Both the position numbers and the translations under genes were made by a program. A DNA stretch of 64,000 bases. Origin: Deuterostichococcus epilithicus (lineage: Eukaryota > Chlorophyta > Trebouxiophyceae > Prasiolales > Stichococcaceae). The stretch spans positions 2,418,001 to 2,482,000 of the forward strand of contig JAVTLE010000001.1 in NCBI GenBank assembly GCA_033439295.1, read 5' to 3'. Position 1 is the first letter of the stretch; every line of letters starts with the position of its first letter. A model generated the notes under the pieces. That model searched no databases. It saw only the letters and a program-made list of their open reading frames with translations, and was not told the origin of the DNA. This document shows, in pieces, positions 24,251-34,847 of this stretch.

Positions 24251-27200
24251 ATGGCAGGCGGTCTCGTTGGCTACCTGCAGTATGTAGCGCTGATGGTGAC
24301 TTCAATCCCCATATGGCTTGGTGGGCTGCTGGGCCTGTTCCTCAGCTTCATCCAGCGGTGCGACTTCTAGGCCCACAGTTGGACAACATGGGCGTGTGAA
24401 AGGATGCACATGTTAAAGAGTTAGATAGCGGCACGCAGGCAGTCACAGGCGTGTGCCACATGCATGCATGATGCCATGCCTCTCCCTCATCTGATGCAGG
24501 CCGCGGACGTTCCGCTACTGCAAGGACCGGACAAAGCTGCGCTTTGATGACGCCTGCTCCGGCCTACAGCACGAGTACCACCTCGTCAACGGCGTAAAGC
24601 GAGGGATTTTGACCTCCCTGCAACCGCCTGTCACGCACTACTGCATCTAGCCTGGGCAGGGGCATGCTGCTCAGCACCAGTGTGCAACAAACTCCAGAGA
24701 CACAGCTTCATTGGTGCAGCGGCAAGCAGGTAGACCTCGCATTGCAACTGCAATGATACGCAGCATCTCTGTGAACACCGTGCATGGTGATTGACTGGAT
24801 GGCAGACGCTGCCACCCGCAGGCTGCATGTGGTGGTTGGCGGCCGCCCGGCGGCCAGAGCGCCAAAGAAGAAGCTGATGCTCTTCGTCCATGGGTTTCCG
24901 GAGGCGCACTTCTCCTGGCGCCATCAGCTCGCGGTGGGTGTCCAGCACCATGTGCAGTGTTGCAATCGCTACTGCTTCGCAACTAGCGGCCACAAATGGC
25001 AGACGAGTTCCAGCCGCTGGAGATGGACGGTGGTAGCGCCCAGTCGGGGCAGGAGATGCAGCAGGTGCCAAAGGGATGCACATAGGGCAGCACAGCTGGG
25101 GTCCAAGCAGAGCAGTGGAATCCCTCTAATTGCAATCCGTCATCGCTCGGCAGTTTGCGAGGCAGGGAGGCGCTTCCCAGAAGTCCTCTGCACTTTTGCC
25201 GGGACCATAGAGGGCTCTCCAAGCTGGCAGTGCGTCGCGGAGAAGAAGAGGCTGCTAGCAGGCTGCAGTGGAAGTATATTGGTCAGGCTGCAGCTTCAGC
25301 GATGCAATGCAGATGTCGTTTCCGGAAACCCAAGCAAGGAAAGCCTGACAGAAGCACGATTTGTGCTGGGCGGGATCTCAGTCTGACAGGGCCAGAATGC
25401 AGTACAGGCGTTCCAGGACGAATACGAGGTGGCGGCACTGGACCTACGGGGCTACGGCAAATCTGACAAGCCCAAGGTGCGTCCGTGTGTCAAATTGTCT
25501 GTTGTGGTTGCCTCGGAGGACTGATGCACCCCTTGAGCTTGCGCTGTGACACGGCCGCGGTGCCTTGCACGAAGCCCTTAGGCATAAGCAGCTGGGCTCC
25601 TGCGATGTGCAGCTCCACATCCCATGGCACACCGCTTCCGCCACGCCTGCACCTCTAAGCTCCTCCCCTGTTCGGCCATTGCCTGTCAGCGGCGAGTCGG
25701 GCATGTACCCTGCATCCACAAACAGCAAGCGTCCGTGCGTGGAACCTACCCGCAGGGCCGGCAGCACTACCGGCTGTTCGAGGTTGTGCAAGACCTGAAG
25801 GAGCTGGTGGAGGCCCTGGGGCACAAAAAGTTCATCCTGGTGGGCCACGACTGGGGGGCGGTGGCCTCCTGGCGCTTTGCCGCGTACCACCAGGTGAGCG
25901 CTGCTCCAGGGTGGACCGGAGGGTCTGTCCTTGGGCGGCTGGCTTGTCGGATCCCGCCTGCATGCAGCCAAGCTCGGTGCACAGCTTGTGCCCAAACCCC
26001 TGAGCCTGCATCGTGTGGCTGTTGGTGGCGCGCGCCTGTGCTGCTGGGGCTTCAGGCTGCGTTGCGCTGCGGCAGCGCGGGCGCGCCCCCGAACCCTGCC
26101 ATTTCGAACTTGATGCTGATTGAAGGCTGATGCGCTGAGACAACAATCCCGGTTCCAACTTTCAATGATTGAGTCTCTGGTCAGGTCATTCAAGCATCAT
26201 CGGGGTGGTTAATGCCATCGTCATGTACCTATCCCGCCCTTGCAGGACACGCTTGAGGCGCGGGCGTATACGTCGGCGGCTGTAACCTCAGGACTCAGCG
26301 CCAGTCTCTGGCTCTCCCGTAGGTTAAAGTCGAGTCTATCAACCAGCTCCAACCATGCGCCACTGCAGGACATGGTTGAGGCGCTGGTGTGCATGTCGGC
26401 GCCGCCGGGCCAGCTGTGGACGAAGAACCAGGACGCGGAGCAGAAGCGCAAGTGAGCATCAGCTTTCCCGGCCCCACTGGCATGCTCAATCTCAAGCATG
26501 CAGCAGGGTTCTGGTAGGGTTGTGCAAGGGGCATGGGGCCAGCGAGCGTGCAGGAAGACCGGAGTGGCTGCGGCTGCGGACCACCTGGTGCAGGCGGGCG
26601 CTGTTCTCTGTCTTACAGGGCCATGCAGTGCATGCACGCGCACGCACCCAGCGCCCAGCTTCCGGTTACTGCTGCTCACGGCCGCAAGGTTGTAGCCGCC
26701 CTGCACCACGCGTCCTGCGTCCTGCTGCGCTGATTGCTTCCATCAGAGGGAGGATCCTGTCTACAGCCTGCTCCATACCCCGGGCGGGATCCCCCTCCTG
26801 ACTGGCGCCGCGCCTGGTGCTGCCGCAGGTCTGCATACGTGTGGCTGTTCCAGCTGCCGCTGCTGCCGGAGCTGCTCATCGCTGCACACGACTTTGAGGC
26901 GATCGACAAGGCCTTCACTGACTCGAGCCAGATGGGTGTGCAGTCGCCAGGTGCGCAGGCCGACCCCCCTGTCACCCAACTGAACACTACCAAAGCGTAG
27001 GCTGGTCTGTTGGGCCGGTCGTTGTGGCTCTCCTGCCGCAGAGACAACTTTCTGAAAGGCGTCGTGCAGACAGGGTTGGCCTGTGTGGGTCTGTTGCGCA
27101 TGCCGGCACCGCAGCGTACTGCAGGGAGGGGTCCGACGAGCCAATGCAAAGGGGTGGGCATGCCCCTGTGTGCGCATGCAGCACGCCCCTCGCCACGGGC

Positions 27201-28729
27201 TGCCAGCACCGGGGGCGCCAGCGCGAGCCTCGCCCTGGAAGCAGTGTCTCGACGAGGATCCGAGGCAGGTTGGCCGCGCCGCTCGCCCGGCACTGATTGA
27301 ACACTGGGCGGTGGCGCTGCACGCTGTACTGCCCTGCCTCAAATCCGCAACGGAGCCCACATCAGCCGGAAGGCCGCCCCTGTCGCTGCAGGCGCCATCT
27401 CCGAGGAGGATGTGGAGCACTACAAGGCTCTGTTTGCGGAGCCGGGCGCTCTGACGGCGGCGCTCAACTACTACCGCGCCTTTGTGCGAATCCCCCCTCC
27501 ATAACTGCCTGGACTGCCCTCTGTGTTGAGACCGAGCGACCGCAGCTCACGGCGGCGGTCGAATGCTGCCGCGCCTTTGACCGTTCCCTGCCTGCCTCAC
27601 CATCTTCACTCCCCTATGCTGTCGCCAAGCGACCGGCAGTGGCGCTCAACTACTACCCTGTGTTGTGCGCCTCATCCCTGCCGTCCTCCCTGCACTGCCG
27701 TAGTCGCCCCCTGTTGCCGCATCTTGAGGGGCGTCAGCATTGCCGCGCAGCTGGTCGTTGCGCTGCGCGCGCTCGGGAGCGACATCCAACGAGGATCATT
27801 CACTCGTTGCAGGGTGTGCGATGTGTGCATCCAAGAGACCAGCAGCATAGCCTGGCAAGTGACCCAGGTGACCGCTGTGCTGCTGCATCGTAGGTGGACT
27901 CGGCGACGTGGAACCCACAGCCCCGGATGTACGTCTCTGGTCCCTCAGTCGCTCTGATGGCCCTGCTATGGGATATGGGATGGGACTGTCAGCAGGTTGC
28001 TATGTTTTGGAGTCGAAGGATCCTGGCTGTGCAGCTGGACGCCGCAGCTCACTCAGCCTGAAATTTGCACCCCCTCATTGTTGGGGCACTACAGAATGGT
28101 TTTGCTGAATGCCTCACGTGCAAACGTTCTGATATTCCCACTGAGCCTGCTGACAGCCTGAAACGAACGGCAACCGCTGTGTCGCCCGCTGCGCAGGCAG
28201 GCGAAGCCGGCATACCCAATCCGTGTGCCGACGCTGGTCATCTGCGGTGAGAACGACGGCGCGCTGGGCCGTGTGCTGTTCAAGGGGCTGGACGCCATCG
28301 TGACCGATGCTAGGGTGCGCAGGGCTTTGCGCAGAAACTCTGTATGCATTGCCCATCCAGCGGCCAGCAAACACACCATCTCGTCCGAAGCGCGGCGGCG
28401 CGGCAGGTTGCATGTTGGGGTGCATGCAGATTTTAACATTCAGACCCGGTTGCAGGGCTTAGCGTCCAGGTCGCAGCCTGCACCGTCAGTTGTTTGCGTC
28501 CCACCTGCTAAGGCGATTGGCGCGCTGGCGGATGCACTCAAGGCAACTTTGCTTAAGCAACCGCCACGCGTGTTATGTTGGTATCACGCCAACAGGTTTC
28601 TGTGTCAACACCATAATGTTGCACGCTAATGTTCTGCAGGTAGAGTTCCTGCCGGACTGCTCGCACTGGGTGCAGCAGGACAAGCCGGACGAGGTCAACG
28701 CGCTCATGCAGCGCTTCCTGGCCGGATAA
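24251..28729 (+). CDS. Epoxide-hydrolase-like alpha/beta hydrolase, membrane-anchored
   Basis: Ten exons: 24251-24357, 24500-24598, 24822-24933, 25408-25476, 25756-25893, 26369-26451, 26829-26950, 27392-27483, 28201-28314, 28640-28729. They sum to 1026 nt, i.e. 341 residues, the usual size for this family. Residues 1-36 form a hydrophobic anchor (LVGYLQYVALMVTSIPIWLG). The oxyanion motif is FVHGFPEAHFSW. The nucleophile Asp161 is in GHDWGAV, the acid Asp293 in GENDGAL and the base His321 in CSHWVQQDKPDEV. The cap LNYYRAF supplies a Tyr of the kind that activates the epoxide oxygen. All catalytic parts are present, so hydrolysis of an epoxide to a diol is likely; haloalkane dehalogenase is less likely. 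Intron 2 appears to be GC-AG (AAA|GCGAGG), needed to keep VNGVKLHVVVGG in frame. Degenerate exon copies follow exon 8 and precede exon 6. Confidence 0.9.
26246..26283 (+). repeat. Degenerate echo of epoxide-hydrolase exon 6
   Basis: TGCAG|GACACGCTTGAGGCG here resembles the true exon start CTGCAG|GACATGGTTGAGGCG at 26369, 123 bp downstream, and the similarity continues to TCGGCGGC. The 3' splice-site AG is kept, but the frame decays. It lies in intron 5. Confidence 0.6.
27545..27680 (+). repeat. Two degenerate echoes of the 3' end of exon 8
   Basis: The exon-8 end GGCGGCGCTCAACTACTACC (27457) recurs as GGCGGCGGTCGAATGCTGCC with GCGCCTTT after it at 27551, and as GGCGCTCAACTACTACCCTG at 27641. 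The spacings are 94 and about 90 bp. Both lie in intron 8. Confidence 0.65.
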
Positions 28730-29726
28730 GGGGAGGCCAAGGCTTGATTGGAGAAACCTATGCTCAGACGGCGCTTGAGCCAGGGCCGCCATGGCGGGCT
28801 AAAGTAGCGGCAGTGTCGTGGGTGATTGGAGGGGGGCGCTATAACATTCAGTGCATATTGCCATTTGGCTGATTTATGCGTATGCCCGTCGTTGTATCAC
28901 TTTGGCTACGTGCTGTACGATCAATTTACTTATGATAATAGCTGCGCAAACACGCGCCAGTTTGCAAGGCGTTTATGTGCCTGAAGCTCTCGTGATTTCC
29001 TACAATATCCGTGGCGCGTTTGCCAAAGCAAGCTATTACGCCCGCTCAAGACCGACCCTTCACTCAAGAGCTGCGTCTGCTCGCCAATTGAGTGATGATA
29101 CGAGCAGCAATAGCATTACAGTAGGCGTAAAAGTCTTGAAAATGCAGCAGTATTCAGCAGCAGCAACAAAAACCATCGCAGCAGCAACAGCAACAACAGC
29201 AGTTGTATCGGTGAAGCCGTGCTTGGCAGAGAAAAAACAGGGTTTTGACATGCCAAATGAGGTCGATCTCAGGATTGCTTGACGCAACTCCGAGATCTGG
29301 TGATGAGCGGCCATAGACATGGGTATGGTGCCTCCCCAATCTCTCAACTCTTGACGGTTCCCCTTTGCGTTGCGATCATCAAAGATGAGAAATGCTGAAC
29401 TGTTTTGATGTTGTGCTTGCATTGTTGGCAACATTGAAACCAAGCCGCAATGCAACAATTTCACTCAGCGATTCGATTTCGCCCTTTGAGTATTGGATGG
29501 TGTCAACCACAGTCTAACTGGAACGTGACATCCGATGCTAGCTCCTGCCTCACTACGGGCTGATTAATCTGACTGATTAATCTGGCTGAAATCAAGCCAG
29601 CTGTTGGATCACATTTTGGCCTGATTCACATAAGCCTGCCCACTTCCAGATCTGATCAAGCACCACGCCCCCTGTTGCATCACGGAATGGACCTGAAGTA
29701 TAGTTGTGATGCCGTTGTTGCCTTCA
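28730..29726. other. Convergent intergenic region with CAR-type microsatellite
   Basis: This lies between the stop codons of the hydrolase (plus) and the metalloprotease (minus) and should contain both 3' UTRs. An imperfect CAG/CAA run is present at about 29145-29205. Short repeated CTGATTAATCTG motifs occur near 29560-29590. No gene is supported. Confidence 0.45.
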
Positions 29727-32700
29727 TCAGCCACCGATCCTCCTAATCGGCCGATTCTTTGTTGGCTTCTTCTTTGTGGGCTTCTTCTTTGTGGGCTTCT
29801 TTTTAATGGGCTTCTTCTTAGTGGGCTGCTTTTTCGTGGGTTTTGGCTTCTTCGTGGGCCTCTTCTTTGTCGGCTTACGCGTCGGCTTGCTGTTGCTTAA
29901 AGCTTTTGTAGGCGTTGTTGGCGAGCGCATCGGGCTACGCGACACTGAGGCCGGAACGCCCACGGGTTGGGCGGTTGTAGGCACGGAGATGACCAAGGGG
30001 GTCGTCGGAACAGGAGTGGGCACGGCAGTCACGCCAGGAGTCGGGACCAATGCGGCCGCGGGTGCCGCCGTTGGCGCTTGCGTCGGTGCCGAGGTGGGCA
30101 GGCTGCTTGGCACTAGCGTCGGTGTTGCGGTTGCACTGGCAGTTGGTGCGGCGGTCTCAGCGGCCGCCGGAGCACCAGTTGGCTGGGCAGTTGGCGCAAT
30201 GGTAGGCACAGTAGTCGGCTGCATGGTAGGGGCGCTCGTGGGCGCGACCATAGGCTGCGCAGTGGGTGCGATTGTTGGAAAGCCAGTAGGGCTGGCTGTC
30301 GGAGCAGCTGTTGGCGAGGCAGTGGGCTGAGCGGTCGGAGCAGGCGTGGGTGCCGCAGTTGGGCCGGCAGTCGGCGAAACGGTCGGCTGAGCAGTGGGCT
30401 GAGCAGTGGGAGCGCTCGTAGGCTGGACGGTGGGAGCACGCGTGGGCGAAACGGTCGGGCTGGCAGTCGGCGCCGCAGTTGGCTGGGCCGTTGGCACACG
30501 CGTTGGCGCAGCAGTGGGGAACGCCGTTGGCGCAGGCGTTGCTGCCATCGCAAAACGGTACAACGTCGCTTGCATGACCGCCCGGTCTCGCTGTCCGTCG
30601 GTAAGGTCGTACTGGCAGCGCTCTTCAAGATAGTCCATAACATTGAATGCCTGCGGCGACACATTGGTTTTCTCAGTTAATTTCGTGCAAATCTCCTGCA
30701 AATAACAGCGCACGGTTGAGAAGAGCAGGGCCTTGATGGGAGCAATGCACGCACTGAGATGCACGACAAGCAAGAGCCGCGCATACGCAAGAGGCGCACC
30801 GCATCGTTGCCTGCCACATTCGGACAGCTGTCTACGGGCCCATCTTCGAAGGGGCACCCTGAATATGCAAATTGCCACGGAGTTATTGCGCTACAACCTT
30901 TGTGCCCGAAATGTAGACCTTCTCGCCTGGCACAAGGCTCCACAAGTTGGAATACACTGCAGTAGGGCAGAGGACGAAGATTGATCTTTCACAAGGTATA
31001 CATGTACAGGTCAGTCCGTGCAGATCATTCCGTACAGGTACAACAAAAAAGAAGGCTGCCAACAGTCCTAGCAGCATCACATACTAGCAAGTGTGCTCTG
31101 CTGGTGAATTTCTCACCGTCAGAAGGCGCGGCTTGATACGCAGTGTCGGCAACTTGGTCGCCGCCCAAACTGACATCACACCCGTACTGAAAAGTGTGAT
31201 ACAGCCCCAACCAATGCCCAACCTGCAAAGAGACGGTCGTGCACGCTATAAGGACACGGAAGCAGTATTCGAATAAACTCAATAATCTCAAGCCCTGGCA
31301 AAAATTACTTGATCAAGCTCATCGCTAGCTACACCCTCTACTTGCGAGGCTCTCTGGCCTGGATGGCCCGAGAAACCGCAAAAGCATGCTATACGAATAG
31401 CTACCAGATTACTGCAAGTGACTTCAACTACACGGACAGCTACCCGAACAGCGTTCCAAAGGTCTGGAGATGTCTGGATGAGCGTGCAGACTGCTTGCCA
31501 GCTTAGCAACATATGAAAGTACTCAAGGTCGAATGCATCAAGGTCTGCAAACTCCGCTGCAGCTCCCTCAGGTCTTGTCATGAGCATTGCTCTTTGGTTG
31601 CTACGTTGCTCTGTGAACCCGCCAAATGTGGTTCCGGTGGCCCTACTGCTGCACAGTCACTGCAAGTGTGTCGTGCGCACCCACGGATCCATTTGGGTCA
31701 ACTTCCTGTTGCAAATGACCCTCTCATACATACTGTGGCCCGCACCTCGTGTGTCAACGTGACGCCGTCGAAGTCAAAACCCGGTATGGACGCCCGGTTG
31801 AGCACGATGCCGTCCAGTTTCGGAGAGTTGGCGTAATTCCATGGGAAAGTAGCATACCTTCGCGGAACACGGAGGAAATCAAGAATACCTTGAAACCTGG
31901 CACATACTCTCGGACAATCAAATTAGAGTACTGGCGTCTATCATGAACTTGAAAAGTACTCAATAACGTGCGCACGGATCAATCCTAAGAGCTTGAGTTT
32001 GTCTCGTTTCACGCACAATCCCTGCTGAGTGTTGTGAATCCTCCGTGCACTGATAATGAAATTCATGCTTCCGGTAAATCATTGTCTACAACCGTCTGAT
32101 ATATTTAAGTAACGAGAAACTCCTGGACGAGCCTGTTGCGTTGTCCAAGAAAACATGCTCACCCGAGAGTAATGCGGTTAGGGGTCGCAGGGTCCGGTAT
32201 GAACTCTGTGCTATAGATGTTGAGGGCCTTCGCGTCCCCTTGTCGCAGCTCTGCCACCGCATCATTGATGTCCTATTGCAGAAATATGTGCTTGGGTTTG
32301 TTGGGAGCAAAGATGTAGGTGATCAAAGCATCTAGCACTGCATCGACACCTCGGACACGTACGCGGGCTGGATACGTCCTCCCCTGCCACCAGCAACGCA
32401 TGCACCTGCGAGCGCTGGCACTCACCTTCGAAAACGGTTCAACATAGGATGCGGTGTCGCTGGTCCACCGCCTTGTGTCCACGAGTTTGAATCTCAGATT
32501 GAAGAAGCTTGCGAGGCCGTCGTTGAGGACCTGCATGCAAGAGTCGTCCAGCTCGTCGAACAGATGTTGTGTGCGTCTCTGGCAGGGAAGGAAGTTGCCA
32601 CAGCGTGGACATTCATGGCCAGGTTGCGGCTGGCGAGGCAACACACCATGCCATGACCCCATGACGTACGCACTTGCTCGCATTGCATGTGAGAGTCAGT

Positions 32701-33180
32701 GCATAAAAAATGTGTGCAGTGCTTGGCGTCTTGCAATATCAAGGCTTGTTATGGGTGTCGTGCGGAGTATGCAAAAGCTTTTCAAGAACGCCACACAAGA
32801 TTTGCAAGACGACAGGATATAAGCATTTTGCACACCTGCATCTGGTCCGCAATGTTCGAGTCTGGCACATCACCCAAGTATGTCCCAGAGTCCGGATCGT
32901 CCAGGCCGAGGACGTTCCAGTGGACGTCGATAGTCAGTGAAGGCGCGTCGGGATCCGTGCTGAGGTCTGTCGCCGCGGCGAGCTGGACAGCGGCAGCCTC
33001 GGGGTCAGCGGTGCCCGTCAATGAGCGCAGCAGGGCCTTGGTCCTGCCCTCGATGGCACGGGCGGCCTCGGGTGAGGGTTGACGTGTGGCGCAGGTGGCC
33101 TGGGGTGCTGCCGCAGCGGGTGCCGCAGCGATTGCCGCCGCCAACACGAGCGCACAGAAGATGAGAGGCGGCGCCATCAT
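29727..33180 (-). CDS. Secreted M43 (pappalysin-type) zinc metalloprotease with PT/Lys-rich tail
   Basis: Seven exons: 33180-32836, 32530-32426, 32272-32163, 31857-31746, 31222-31117, 30858-30800, 30650-29727; total 1761 nt, 586 residues. A signal peptide (FCALVLAAAIAAAPAAAA) opens the protein. Residues 223-233 read HEVGHWLGLYH, the full HExxHxxGxxH zinc site split by an intron after HE. It is preceded by YATFPWNYANSPKLDGIVLN and followed by GGDQVADTAYQA, then DSCPNVAGNDA, and the Met-turn NVMDYLEERC (Met284). This order is that of M43 cytophagalysins/pappalysins. From residue 316 there are about 200 residues of xPT repeats, then a roughly 64-residue basic tail of PTKKKPIKKK type ending IRRIGG. 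Predicted role: an extracellular, wall-associated protease acting on matrix glycoproteins or signals; the basic tail could bind acidic polysaccharide. Confidence 0.92.
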
Positions 33181-34847
33181 TGCTCCTCCGTCAGAGTGTC
33201 TGCCAAACTAACGCTCTTCGCTCCTGAGCGCCTTGCCGCAAACGCGCCCTGCATCAGATTACCGTGCATGAGTTATGCAGTCCGGGCTGCTTGCGCGACA
33301 TAGTCCCGAAGGGGTCGTGACATGCGCCAGGCTGTGAGCGCTCTCAAGGGACGTGAATGACGCGAGGGGTCACGCGTCATGACTGTACTGCACCCCTTTC
33401 CGGTAAAATGTCCGGCAGTGTGCGGAAAAGGCTGCAAGGAGAGGCTTGGAGGCTCGAAGCAACGAGCAGATTGTACGCATGTCATTGTGAAAGTAGACTG
33501 TAAAGGTCAAGCAACGTGTCTGCAGCCATCTTTGCCGGACTTCTAGAGGCTCTGGAGGCCAAGCATCCGTGCACACGTGCGATGACCACTCTGTTGCCAG
33601 GCCAGCAGGTAGGCGGGCGATATAAGCATGCATCGGCTCAGTTTAGAGCCTCACAGAGAATCACCAGCCCTGAGCGCAAAGTCTCAAGCGAGCTGCTTCC
33701 GTGCGTCATGCTGATCAACAAGGAGATGAGGCCCAATGACGCGCCCATTGTCACGTGTGCAAGTACAACATCGTTGCAGCGCATTTGGCACGCAGGCAGT
33801 AAGCGGCAAGCAGACTGTTGATGGTGATCAGGGTCTGTCTAGACAAACAGGCGACAGACATGCAAGCAGCGTGACGCTGCGAGACGGACGGGTACGCTCC
33901 TCCAACAGTTCTTGCGACACGGCGTGCACAGAAACATAGTAGGGGCGTCTCAACGGCGAGACATTGGCCTTGTGCCCTTGTGAGCCGGTACGCATGGGAA
34001 AACACTCCTCCGCCTACCTGCTGCGTTGATTGAAGGCAGGTCGTGGCGGCTTGTCTACATCAGCCGCTGGGTGTCACCGCAGTTGTTCCGACGCGCGCTG
34101 CAGTGCCGTACCGCAGCCGGCGGCGGCAGCAGCGCCGAAAGGCCAATCAATCCCTGTTGGCAGCTGGCACGTCGTCGAGGGCAGCAGCGTTCGATGAGGC
34201 GAGCTCGAGTGTCCGCAGATTGTGTCAAGTGAGTGTCTGGGCATGTGATATGGACAAATATCAGACTTAGCAAAGGGAATCTCTGTTGAGGAAATAATTT
34301 CTATGTCTAACTGCTGAAACCTGAATGGCTCAGCAGAGGCGTCACACGGTCGCATGCGCATCGGATTAGGCAATCCAAATATGTTATGTGTGGCAGTCAC
34401 CGCAGCACAGCGTTGTTCTAACTCTACGCATGGTGTTTGGGGTCGACAGACAATCAAAGAGATGGTGTTGATGAGGCAGATGGTATGAACCTTGCAAGGC
34501 ATTTTCCCCTGGTTGGACGAGACCCTGTTGGTGCTTATAGCTTATACCGTATCATATGGCGAACTGGTGCTTGTTTCACATGATTGCAAGCCACCTGCAA
34601 CTGCCAAGCATGCGACAGCACCCCGTCACGTATTGAAACTCGGTGCGACACCACTCATCCGAAGTCGGTGGCCGCCATCTGCCAGACTGCACCGCATCTA
34701 AGGTACGCTGCCAAAGTTACATGAGCAAAACCGCGACCCACTTGCAGCCGCGCAGCACAGAGCTTCCCGCAACATGTGTCGGCTACAAGGCTGGCGCGCA
34801 ACCGCAGCCGCAGCGTGTCGCAGCTTCGCAAACAGCCCGAGCCGCCC
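33181..34847. other. Intergenic region
   Basis: This contains the metalloprotease promoter (next to 33180) and the SEC13 3' side. A TGTAA polyadenylation-type signal lies on minus at 34721-34717, about 127 bases past the SEC13 stop. No coding exon, RNA gene or strong repeat is recognised. Confidence 0.45.

Noticed and set aside
29776-30330. Plus-strand frame rich in VGAAVG repeats resembling a membrane protein
   Set aside because: Antisense of the PT-repeat stalk of the M43 protease; GT-rich antisense of APT codons always yields Val-Gly-Ala repeats.
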